NCBI GenBank assembly: GCA_910578115.1
Contig: CAJTPO010000021.1
Coordinates: 1-64,000 of the forward strand
Direction of reading: 5' to 3'
Length of the DNA stretch: 64,000 nt
From: an uncultured Lachnospiraceae bacterium
GTDB lineage: Bacteria > Bacillota > Clostridia > Lachnospirales > Lachnospiraceae
The translations under genes were made by a program, and so were the position numbers. Numbering within the stretch: the first letter of the stretch is position 1; every line of letters begins with the position of its first letter. Below the pieces are notes generated by a model that saw only the letters and a program-made list of their open reading frames with translations, did not search any database and was not told where the DNA came from. Positions 24,812 to 32,830 of the stretch are shown in pieces.

Positions 24812-25484
24812 TGATTTCCTCACTTCTCTCACCTACATCAACCGAAAAATCCATATCCGAGACTACTTCCACTTCCGGTTCAAATTTCTTAAATATACCG
24901 CTGTACAGCCAGGCCGCCCCATACGCCGGAGCCGAAATACCGAACAGAAAAATAAACAGAAGCGCATATGTTGAAAAATAGCTGATCACAAGCGGCATTG
25001 CATAGAAAACGGCCATCAGAATGGTCTTGGGCAAATTCCCCACTGCCATGAGCGCGGCATTCTTAAGCGTATTCCTGATCGAATTCTCAAATCTGGCAAG
25101 CAGCGGAAACACATACATCGAAATCAGATAAAGAACGACGCCGACAGCCACCACTGCAATCACCAGCGGCTTCGGAAATACCATTCCGGAAAAGGAGAAG
25201 ATCAGCGCATCCCCGACATAAACTGCGATCACCACCATCATCAGCAGCCAGATCAATGTGGCCTGCTTAAAGTTTGCAGCAAAAGACTTGAAAAAACCTT
25301 TGACCAGATACCCTTCTTCTCCTCTCACCATCTTTAAGATAACATAATGCATAGCCGTGACTGAGGCTCCCACAGTAATGACCGGTATACAGCATACGAT
25401 CATCAGCAGGTTCAATATCATCAGATCCGCCACACGGTTTAAGGTCCGCATGATCGGACTTTCCAAATCAAAAAATCTTCCCAT
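24795..25484 (-). CDS. DUF624 (YesL-like) membrane protein
   Basis: 229 residues from the ATG at 25484 (AGGAG 10 nt upstream). Begins MGRFFDLESPIMRTLNRVAD, the usual DUF624 opening, followed by about five membrane helices. YesL-type proteins usually accompany carbohydrate importers; their role is unknown. Here it is instead coupled to a diguanylate cyclase. The open frame continues 47 codons upstream through two copies of the 67-bp repeat, but that translation is repeat DNA, not protein. Confidence 0.85.
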   Translation of the reverse strand: MGRFFDLESPIMRTLNRVADLMILNLLMIVCCIPVITVGASVTAMHYVILKMVRGEEGYLVKGFFKSFAANFKQATLIWLLMMVVIAVYVGDALIFSFSGMVFPKPLVIAVVAVGVVLYLISMYVFPLLARFENSIRNTLKNAALMAVGNLPKTILMAVFYAMPLVISYFSTYALLFIFLFGISAPAYGAAWLYSGIFKKFEPEVEVVSDMDFSVDVGERSEEINGEEE

Positions 25485-25510
25485 AACTGTCTCACTCCTA
25501 TAATCTTTAC

Positions 25511-25655
25511 TATGAAAGTCTTCGACTTTCACAGCATGGATGGCCATGCGGCCCGCCAGGCGGCAGGCTGAGCATGATGTAAGTTTACTATGAAAGTCTT
25601 CGACTTTCACAGCATGGATGGCCATGCGGCCCGCCCGACGGCAGGCTGAGCATGA
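25511..25655. repeat. 67-bp dispersed repeat, tandem pair (copies D and E)
   Basis: Copies at 25511-25577 and 25589-25655 with the same 78-bp period and TGTAAGTTTAC spacer as the pair at 15780. They end 27 bp before the DUF624 start codon, so they lie in its promoter or leader region. Confidence 0.88.
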
Positions 25656-25773
25656 TTTAAGTTTACTGCAGAAGCGCCCGATAATCAGAACCGCAACCCA
25701 GCTGATTTATTTCTCTATTATAGTACAAAAGAACTCTAAAAAGCTATATCAAATACAAATTAATCAGCATGAC

Positions 25774-27030
25774 CTATATATTGTATTTCTTGCTGATCAA
25801 TTCATACTGCATGTTAAGCGTCTCATACATTTTCAGAATCTGTGTTGATTCTTCCCGTATACGGCTTATGATCTTATCATAGGACTGCACGACGACAGCA
25901 ACCACCTGACGTTTCAGCCTGCTCCTGTCCGTTTTGTCATCCAGAATGGCAAGGATCTTCTCCTTCGGCTGTGATTTCCGATAACTACGCTGATTGAGCA
26001 GCGCAACCACCACATCCGCAACCTGCAGGATCTTCTGCTCGGTATTCATCTGGCTGTCGGTCAGCTGTTTCGGATAACCGCTTCCGTCACATCGTTCATG
26101 ATGCGCCATCACGATATCAACCACTTCCTTTTTCATCCGGCTACTCAATATCTTGCCTGCAATTTCCACATGCGTTTTCAAGAGTTTGACTTCCCGCGGC
26201 TCTAATTTGCGCGGTTTCTCGATCACTTCCCGTGGAATCGCCAGCATGCCGATATCATGGATCAATGTTCCATAATAAAGAATCTCCCGCTTCTGCGGCG
26301 GCAGCATCATCTCCTTGGCAATCTCCTCGCTGATGCAGACTGCCATAGCGGTCTCCATCACCATCTGACTGCGGAAGAATCCCTGACAGTACATCAGCAT
26401 CTCCAGAAATTTCTTCTTATCTTCATTATTGAAAATCATGTATTCGATAATGTCATCCAGTTCCTTAAGATATTCTCCGCTTCGGATCTTCTCAAACATG
26501 CCGTACCTGTCTTCACATTTATAGAAGAGAAAGAGACCGTCATCCGACAGTTTCGTGCCGGCATACTTCTGGAACATGCCCATTTCAAACTTATCGCCCA
26601 GTGCGGTAGAATAGTGATCCATTTTCTCGGCAATATTGATGTAGGCAGCCAGATCCTTATATGCATAATTAACTTTCTGAAGCTGCTCATAATCCATATG
26701 ATGATACATGATCACCTTAGCCAGTTCAGGCAGCGGAGACAGGTACTTGAAAAACAGATACCCATAAATGGAATGTGCCATGCATTCCTTGGATTCATAC
26801 CGCAGAATATCCCCCAGTCTCTCCCGCTCTGTCTTATAGGCGCCGATATCATGAAGTGTCGCCACCATTACCATATCAGCCAGCTCAAACTCTTCATACT
26901 TTCCTTCTTCCCGGAGCATCGTATAAACCATGTACGCTACTCTCGAGCCATGTTTCATCAATCTGGGATAGACTATTTTCAATGTATCCCGCACCAGCAA
27001 AAAAATGTCCTTACTTTTGATATACTCCAT
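25774..27030 (-). CDS. HD-GYP domain protein, probable cyclic-di-GMP phosphodiesterase
   Basis: 418 residues with two HD-type domains. The N-terminal one (about 20-190) has VATLHDIGAYKTE and MYHHMDYEQL. The C-terminal one (about 240-400) carries LIHDIGMLAIP and HHERCDGSGYP, the HD-GYP hallmark for hydrolysing c-di-GMP. No membrane helix or receiver. GAGG before the ATG. It lies 17 bp downstream of a GNAT acetyltransferase gene and 0.3 kb upstream of the DUF624/diguanylate cyclase pair, so synthesis and degradation of the same messenger are encoded side by side. Confidence 0.9.
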   Translation of the reverse strand: MEYIKSKDIFLLVRDTLKIVYPRLMKHGSRVAYMVYTMLREEGKYEEFELADMVMVATLHDIGAYKTERERLGDILRYESKECMAHSIYGYLFFKYLSPLPELAKVIMYHHMDYEQLQKVNYAYKDLAAYINIAEKMDHYSTALGDKFEMGMFQKYAGTKLSDDGLFLFYKCEDRYGMFEKIRSGEYLKELDDIIEYMIFNNEDKKKFLEMLMYCQGFFRSQMVMETAMAVCISEEIAKEMMLPPQKREILYYGTLIHDIGMLAIPREVIEKPRKLEPREVKLLKTHVEIAGKILSSRMKKEVVDIVMAHHERCDGSGYPKQLTDSQMNTEQKILQVADVVVALLNQRSYRKSQPKEKILAILDDKTDRSRLKRQVVAVVVQSYDKIISRIREESTQILKMYETLNMQYELISKKYNI

Positions 27031-27047
27031 ATATGTATCCTCGCATC

Positions 27048-27542
27048 TTAAAATTTAAGTTCCATGGGGGTATAGATGATGCCATCCTTCCGTTCCTCAG
27101 GCCGCAGATCTCGAAACCCCAGCTTATGATAGAACTCCACCCCATAGGGAGACGCATTGACTGTCACCTGACGAATGCCCATTTCCTTCACCATGTATTC
27201 TGTCAGATATTTCATCAACGCGCGCCCGATCCCCCGCCTGTGATATTTCTCATCCACAAAGAGCAAAGAGATATGCTTCGAGTCACGCAGCGTGATCATT
27301 CCAACGATCCTGTCCTGGTCAAGTGCCACAAACATCTGATAGGCCCCCATGACAAACATCCTGTGCAGCGTGGTATCCGTAATAAAATTCTCAAAATTCT
27401 GCACGCCTTCCGTAGAATAAACATCTGCCTCAAACTGCAGGAAAGTCTTCCACGCCAACGCCATGGCCTCTTCCCATTCTTCACGGTATGCGCTTCTGAT
27501 CTGATAAAACGTTTCCACCCTTTCCCGCAGCTCCTTTAACAT
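27048..27542 (-). CDS. GNAT family N-acetyltransferase
   Basis: 164 residues. Acetyl-CoA binding motif A is clear: ISLLFVDEKYHRRGIGRALM (R/Q-x-x-G-x-G/A pattern), followed by VTVNASPYGVEFYHKLGFRD, the usual motif B. Substrate is not predictable. No strong Shine-Dalgarno precedes the ATG at 27542. Likely cotranscribed with the HD-GYP gene. Confidence 0.88.
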   Translation of the reverse strand: MLKELRERVETFYQIRSAYREEWEEAMALAWKTFLQFEADVYSTEGVQNFENFITDTTLHRMFVMGAYQMFVALDQDRIVGMITLRDSKHISLLFVDEKYHRRGIGRALMKYLTEYMVKEMGIRQVTVNASPYGVEFYHKLGFRDLRPEERKDGIIYTPMELKF

Positions 27543-27607
27543 GTTATCTATATTCTAGCGTATTTAAAGTAAACATACAACCTCTTAAAATGAAAGCATG
27601 TAAACTG

Positions 27608-28588
27608 TTACGCTGTCACTTTGTTCACAAGCGGCAGACCGTTCTCAAAAGCATAGGCATTCTCCAGCGTTACTTTCGCAATTGCCTGCATGGCCTCCTT
27701 TGTAAAAAAGCCCATGTGAGACGTGATCAGCACATTCGGAAAAGTCATCAACCGCGCCAGATTCTCATCCCGCATGATCTCCCCCGACTTGTCCTCGTAG
27801 AAGATTCCTTCTTCCTCTTCGTAGACATCCAGTCCCACACCTCCAAACTTCCCGTCAACAAGCCCGTCAATCAGGGCGTCCGTGTCAATCAACGCTCCTC
27901 TGGAGGTATTTACCAGATAAACTCCCTGTTTCATATGGTCTATTGTAGCTCTGTTGACAATATGCTTCGTTTCCGAAGTCAAAGGACAATGCAGCGAGAT
28001 CAGATCCGCCTTTGCCATCAGCTCCTCCAGCCCCACATACTCCACATCCAGCTCCTTATTCGGATAAGGATCGTATGCCAGTACATGCATGCCGAAGCCT
28101 CTGCAGATCCGGATCATAGCCTGGCCGATCTTACCCGTACCGATAATACCTGCCGTCTTTTGATACAGATCCACTCCCATCAGACCATTCAGACTCATAT
28201 TAAAGTCTCTTGTTCTATTATATGCTTTGTGTGTATACCGATTCACAGTCAGTATCACACCCATTGCAAATTCCGCTACCGCTTCCGGAGAATAACTGGG
28301 TACACGCAGTATACAGATCTTTTCCTCAGCCGCCTGCACATCCACGTGGTTAAAGCCCGCGCTGCGCAGCAGGATAACCTTGACTTTCATCTCATAAAGC
28401 TGGTCGATCATCCTGGCATTTACATAATCATTAACGAAAATACAGACTGCGTCAAATCCCCGCGCAAGTGAGATCGTCTCCTCCTGAAATGACATCTCAA
28501 AGAAATGTATCTCAAATCCATATTCTTTTCCCATCGGTTCAAACCATATCTTATCATATGGTTTCGTACTGAAAAACGCTATTTTCAT
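27608..28588 (-). CDS. D-lactate dehydrogenase (D-2-hydroxyacid dehydrogenase family)
   Basis: 326 residues. Nucleotide-binding GTGKIGQAMIRICRGFG, then LHCPLTSETKHIV, VNTSRGALIDTDALIDGL and catalytic His in LITSHMGFFT. The N-terminus (FFSTKPYDKIWF) and the VLLRSAGFNHVD block match fermentative D-lactate dehydrogenases (LdhA type), reducing pyruvate to D-lactate with NADH. GAGGAGG precedes the ATG. An inverted repeat lies just upstream of the site and may be an operator. Confidence 0.9.
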   Translation of the reverse strand: MKIAFFSTKPYDKIWFEPMGKEYGFEIHFFEMSFQEETISLARGFDAVCIFVNDYVNARMIDQLYEMKVKVILLRSAGFNHVDVQAAEEKICILRVPSYSPEAVAEFAMGVILTVNRYTHKAYNRTRDFNMSLNGLMGVDLYQKTAGIIGTGKIGQAMIRICRGFGMHVLAYDPYPNKELDVEYVGLEELMAKADLISLHCPLTSETKHIVNRATIDHMKQGVYLVNTSRGALIDTDALIDGLVDGKFGGVGLDVYEEEEGIFYEDKSGEIMRDENLARLMTFPNVLITSHMGFFTKEAMQAIAKVTLENAYAFENGLPLVNKVTA

Positions 28589-28603
28589 AAAAATCGCCTC
28601 CTC

Positions 28604-28628
28604 TGACCATTTCTATATAGTATGGTCA
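28604..28628 (-). promoter_or_regulatory. Inverted repeat upstream of the D-lactate dehydrogenase gene
   Basis: TGACCAT-N11-ATGGTCA, perfect 7-bp arms, ending a few bases before the ribosome binding site. It could be a repressor operator or an mRNA hairpin. The regulator is unknown; it does not match the Rex consensus. Confidence 0.5.
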
Positions 28629-28716
28629 AAGAAGGCGAAATCATGCGTTTTCTTTCAACAACTGCCGAAATCCTCACAGCACGGATTCCTGTGCTGCCGG
28701 ACTGATAACCGTAATT

Positions 28717-29208
28717 CTACTTCGGCAGCAGATTTTTAAAGAAATCCTCTACCGCATCTTGAATGCCGTCAAAAAAATTATGGGCCGCATCCGTCACAGC
28801 GCTTTCCACCGCTTCATTAATAGCTTCATTCGCTTCCTCAACGAATCCTGTACTGTATTTCTGGTATTTCTCCTTCGCCTGCTCTATGAAATCTCCCGTC
28901 TCAACTTCGATCGTACCGAGTGTCTGCAGGAAGCCCGTCACGTTCTTCTTATCCTCCTGCGTCAGTGTGATCCCCAGTTCCCTCTCAGCTTCCACAAACA
29001 TCTGCTCTATACTGCCATCGTCCGTCAGATCAACCTCGCCGGCAGCTATTCTCTCAACCATCCAACCGACAATCGTTTCGTCCGCCCGCCCGGCTGCTGC
29101 ATCAGCTATATGATTTTCCGCCTTTCTGGACGGATCCAGAACGACCACCCCGACTATGATCAGGATCACCAGCAGAATCAATCTTCGCCGCCATTTATGT
29201 CTTCCCAT
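28717..29208 (-). CDS. Hypothetical exported or membrane-anchored helical protein
   Basis: 163 residues. A basic start (MGRHKWRRR) and one hydrophobic helix (about 9-25, LILLVILIIVGVVVL) suggest a signal anchor; the rest is acidic and helical, with a repetitive C-terminus (EEANEAINEAVESAVTDAAH). Not recognised. Transcribed with the downstream ldh strand but separated by 128 bp. Confidence 0.6.
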   Translation of the reverse strand: MGRHKWRRRLILLVILIIVGVVVLDPSRKAENHIADAAAGRADETIVGWMVERIAAGEVDLTDDGSIEQMFVEAERELGITLTQEDKKNVTGFLQTLGTIEVETGDFIEQAKEKYQKYSTGFVEEANEAINEAVESAVTDAAHNFFDGIQDAVEDFFKNLLPK

Positions 29209-29393
29209 TCCACGCTCCTTCGAGTTGCCTGTGAAACATATCTGTTCTCCACAGCAATCCCCGTATGATCCACTTTAATCCCTTACTGTGTCACGCAGGA
29301 TACATTTTCATCTGCAGGGCGGATGATTGAGGCGTACCGGACGTACATCGATTGAGGATAACGCTAAAAACCGCTCAAATATCATGGTTCAGA

Positions 29394-29420
29394 GCGTGTA
29401 TTCCTTTGTTCACTGAGGGT
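29394..29420. repeat. Solo half-copy of the CCTTTGTTCACTGAGG repeat family
   Basis: From GCGTGTATTCC through CCTTTGTTCACTGAGGG it is the exact complement of the left arm of the 10517-10567 palindrome (one base differs in the C-run). It lies 10 bp beyond the stop of the hydrolase gene. Confidence 0.7.
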
Positions 29421-29429
29421 AACAATACA

Positions 29430-30362
29430 TTATATCCTCTGCAGAATCCATCGATAAACATCCGCGTACACATCCGCTCTGTCCACCTCGTTCAAAATCT
29501 CATGCCTGTCCCCGGGATACAACTTTATCTGTACATTTCCCAGGCCCACCCGCAGGAAAGACTCATATACCTGCTTTACGCTCCGCCCATAATTCCCCAC
29601 CGGATCCTCTTCCCCCGACAGGAACAGCACCGGCAGACGCTTTGGCATCTCCTGCAGACGCTTCCCGTCATGCAGATTCCAGATCAGCTGAAACAACGTC
29701 TGAAATCCATTGATCGTAAAGGTAAAACCACAAAGAGGATCCTGTATATAACTTTGTACATTCTCTTCATTTCTGGAAAGCCAGTCAAAAAGAGTCCTGC
29801 GAGAATCGATTCTCTTATTATATGCACCAAAAGCCGCCGCATTCAAAAGCTCACTTGCATGTTTTGATCCACAGAATATTCTCTGGAATCCTGCCAGCAT
29901 CCGGGCTGCTATCAACGTTGGCTTTGACTGCATCCCCGTACCCACGATAACAGCGCCGTCTATCCCGCTGCCATAACGAAGCAGATAATTGCGTGTGATA
30001 AAAGAACCCATACTGTGACCCAATATAATATAAGGAATGTCAGGATACTGCTCCTGTGTCATCTTCTTAAGCCGGTGTTCATCCCGCACAAGCACCGTAG
30101 CAGCATCCTCCTTACAGAAATAACCGTATGGTTCTCCCGGTCTGACAGATTTACCGTGCCCCAAATGATCATCGCCTACGACCAGAATTCCTCTTTCTGC
30201 CAGATAAGAGGCAAACTCGTCATATCTGTCTATATATTCCGCCATACCATGTACGATCTGCACAATGCAGACCGGCCGGTCCGTCTCCGGAATCCACCTG
30301 ATGGCATGTATTTTATGATCCCGGTCTCTGGAATCAAAATAAAATTCTTGCTTCTTCACCAC
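29430..30362 (-). CDS. Alpha/beta hydrolase, lysophospholipase/monoacylglycerol lipase type
   Basis: 310 residues starting with GTG (GAGGAAG 8 nt upstream). Core features: oxyanion region IVQIVHGMAEYIDRYDEFA, VGDDHLGHGKS, nucleophile elbow GHSMGS, an Asp near FLSGEEDPVGNYG and a late His in YPGDRHEILNE, completing a Ser-Asp-His triad. No signal peptide, so it acts inside the cell on lipid esters. It begins 20 bp after the metG stop and is probably cotranscribed with it. Confidence 0.88.
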   Translation of the reverse strand: MVKKQEFYFDSRDRDHKIHAIRWIPETDRPVCIVQIVHGMAEYIDRYDEFASYLAERGILVVGDDHLGHGKSVRPGEPYGYFCKEDAATVLVRDEHRLKKMTQEQYPDIPYIILGHSMGSFITRNYLLRYGSGIDGAVIVGTGMQSKPTLIAARMLAGFQRIFCGSKHASELLNAAAFGAYNKRIDSRRTLFDWLSRNEENVQSYIQDPLCGFTFTINGFQTLFQLIWNLHDGKRLQEMPKRLPVLFLSGEEDPVGNYGRSVKQVYESFLRVGLGNVQIKLYPGDRHEILNEVDRADVYADVYRWILQRI

Positions 30363-30382
30363 AGAAAGGCTTCCTCCTCATT

Positions 30383-32401
30383 CTAACAGATCTCGGCTCC
30401 GGCCGGCATAGGCCTCTCAGGTGTCATCAAAGACAACTTGCCGTCTGCATCCTCCGCGCACAGCAGCATACCTTCGGACATCATCCCCGCGATCTCTCTC
30501 GGCTGTAAATTAACCAGCACCATAACCTTCTTGCCCACCATCTCGTCTGCACTGTAATGTTGTTTGATGCCTGACAGGATCTGTTTTACTTCGGAACCCA
30601 CCCGTACCTTAGAGCACAGCAGCTTCCTGGATTTGGGAACCTCCCTGCATTCCAGGATCTCTCCCACCTGGAACTGACACTGATCAAACACATCATAGGA
30701 GATCGTCGCCTTCGCTTCAAGATCGATTACATCCTCGGGCGCTTTTTCCTCTTCTTCCTCCTCTGTAACAGCTGACTTACGCGCAGCAAACATTGCCTCG
30801 GCCTTCTCGAGAACTTCCTTCAGATCCTGTCTGGCAAAAAGAATCTCCGGTGTCTCGGTAACACGATTGTCGGCAGGATACAATGTGGACACTTTATCGA
30901 TATCCTGATTCTTTGCACACTCTTCCAGCACTTCAAAGTCAACCAGCCCTGTTTTGATCTGTGCGGAGATCTTCGCCGCCGTATCAGGCATATAGGGTTC
31001 CAAAAGGGAAGTTCCTACCAGAATACCATTCAACAGATTATAAAGTACGGTTGCCAGCCTGTCCTTCTTCGCCTCATCTTTAGCCAGAACCCAGGGCATT
31101 GTCTCATCAATATATTTATTACAGCGTTTGAACAGAACGAAGATTTCCGTAATGGCGTCAGCCACCCTCAGTTCATCCATCTTCTTTACCACTCTGTTAT
31201 AGGTGTCTGCAGCCGTACGGAACAAGTCTGCATCCACATCCTCCGCACCTTCATCAACACCGACTTTCCTATTAACCACCTGACCGCCAAAATACTTATT
31301 GCTCATGGAGATCGTCCTGTTCACCAGATTCCCCAGCGTATTGGCGAGATCTGAGTTCATGCGCTCCACCATCAGATCCCATGTAATCACACCGTCATTT
31401 TCAAAAGGCATCTCATGCAGAACAAAATATCGTACTGCATCCACACCAAAGAAATCGATCAGATCATCCGCATAGATCACATTTCCCTTGGATTTACTCA
31501 TCTTGCCGCCTCCCTGCAGCAGCCAGGGATGTCCGAATACCTGTTTCGGCAGCGGCTCGCCCAACGCCATCAGGAAGATCGGCCAGTAGATTGTATGGAA
31601 ACGAATAATATCCTTACCGATCAGATGCAGATCCGCGGGCCATAATGTCTTGTATTGATCGGTGCTTTCACCGTCTGTCTCAAAACCGATACCCGTGATA
31701 TAGTTTGACAACGCATCCATCCATACATAGATCACATGCCTGTCATCAAAATCTACCGGTATTCCCCATTTGTAGGAAGTTCTGGATACGCACAAATCCT
31801 GCAGGCCCGGCAGAAGGAAATTATTCATCATCTCATTCTTACGGGATACCGGCTGAATAAATTCCGGATGTGTATTGATATGTTCAATCAGCTTATCCGC
31901 ATATTTACTCATTTTAAAGAAATATGCCTCTTCCTTCGCGGGCTTCACCTCTCCGCCGCAGTCCGGACATTTGCCGTCCACCAGCTGCGATTCCGTCCAG
32001 AAAGACTCACAGGGAGTGCAGTACATTCCCTCGTAATACCCTTTATAGATATCTCCCTGGTCATATAATTTCCGGAAGATTTTCTGCACCTGCTTCTCAT
32101 GATAGTCATCCGTCGTACGAATGAACTTATCGTAGGAGGTATTCAGTGAATCGCAGATCCTGCGGATCTCTCCGGCCACATGATCTACGAATTGTTTCGG
32201 CGTCACGTCCTGTTCCTGTGCCTTAAGCTCAATCTTCTGTCCATGCTCATCGGTTCCTGTCTGGAAGAACACTTCATAACCGTCTTTCCTTTTAAAACGG
32301 GCGATACTGTCAGCCAGTACGATCTCATAACTGTTACCGATATGCGGTATGCCGGAAGTATAAGCGATCGCCGTTGTGATATAATACTTTCCCTTATTCA
32401 T
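30383..32401 (-). CDS. metG: Methionyl-tRNA synthetase
   Basis: 672 residues from the ATG at 32401. Class I synthetase with HIGH-like PHIGN, a zinc knuckle (CTPCESFW...CPDCGG), KMSKS in GKMSKSKGN, and an appended C-terminal tRNA-binding (Trbp111-like) domain (about 570-672, VGEILECREVPKSRKLL). It charges both initiator and elongator tRNA-Met. A T-box leader precedes it. The frame runs 30 codons further upstream into the T-box terminator region and is not used. Confidence 0.97.
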   Translation of the reverse strand: MNKGKYYITTAIAYTSGIPHIGNSYEIVLADSIARFKRKDGYEVFFQTGTDEHGQKIELKAQEQDVTPKQFVDHVAGEIRRICDSLNTSYDKFIRTTDDYHEKQVQKIFRKLYDQGDIYKGYYEGMYCTPCESFWTESQLVDGKCPDCGGEVKPAKEEAYFFKMSKYADKLIEHINTHPEFIQPVSRKNEMMNNFLLPGLQDLCVSRTSYKWGIPVDFDDRHVIYVWMDALSNYITGIGFETDGESTDQYKTLWPADLHLIGKDIIRFHTIYWPIFLMALGEPLPKQVFGHPWLLQGGGKMSKSKGNVIYADDLIDFFGVDAVRYFVLHEMPFENDGVITWDLMVERMNSDLANTLGNLVNRTISMSNKYFGGQVVNRKVGVDEGAEDVDADLFRTAADTYNRVVKKMDELRVADAITEIFVLFKRCNKYIDETMPWVLAKDEAKKDRLATVLYNLLNGILVGTSLLEPYMPDTAAKISAQIKTGLVDFEVLEECAKNQDIDKVSTLYPADNRVTETPEILFARQDLKEVLEKAEAMFAARKSAVTEEEEEEKAPEDVIDLEAKATISYDVFDQCQFQVGEILECREVPKSRKLLCSKVRVGSEVKQILSGIKQHYSADEMVGKKVMVLVNLQPREIAGMMSEGMLLCAEDADGKLSLMTPERPMPAGAEIC

Positions 32402-32496
32402 GATATCCCTCTTTTCTGTAAATATTATTTTGAATACTGATCTTTTAAAAATGCCGCAAAGCCGGCAGCCTTTCACAGGCAGGTGTCCCATGATAC

Positions 32497-32795
32497 AAAA
32501 ACCGTCTTCTCATATCCACTATATCACAGATATAATGAAAATAAGAAGACGGATGTATACCGTGTTACCACTTCTCTTCACCGGTTTCTCGCAAAACCGG
32601 CCTCTGCGAGTACTAACATACTCTGCCGCTGTAACAGGCGGAACCTGTTGCACCTTAACCACCATCGGCTCAGGTACACTGCTCGGAAGCCATCTTCAAT
32701 AGATTCGTCTCTTCATTCCTCTCAGCCTGTGGAATGTTCTCTGGAAAGGATTCCTCTATCTACTCTCTTCGTCTTCGCTTTCTCTGATCCTATAT
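32497..32795 (-). promoter_or_regulatory. T-box riboswitch (tRNA-Met-sensing leader) of metG
   Basis: About 300-nt leader. The T-box core reads AGAAGTGGTAACACGG on the minus strand near 32575-32560. A terminator follows: CCGTCTTCT...AGAAGACGG then TTTTTGT (32552-32497). The stem-I region contains GAGGAATGAAGAG, where ATG is the plausible specifier codon, matching metG. Uncharged tRNA-Met would stabilise the antiterminator. Confidence 0.88.
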
Positions 32796-32801
32796 GAGGG
32801 T

Positions 32802-32830
32802 AGATTATCACAAAAGGATTCTCTTGTCAA
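32802..32830 (-). promoter_or_regulatory. Promoter of the metG T-box transcript
   Basis: Minus-strand TTGACA (32830-32825), 17-bp spacer, TAATCT (32807-32802). It overlaps the last codon of the upstream secreted-protein gene. Confidence 0.82.

Noticed and set aside
25485..25625. N-terminal extension of the DUF624 frame
   Set aside because: The extra 47 codons are translations of the two 67-bp repeat copies; the AGGAG-preceded ATG at 25484 starts the family-conserved sequence.
29352..29867. 171-codon plus-strand frame
   Set aside because: Runs through a dispersed repeat into the antisense of the alpha/beta hydrolase gene.
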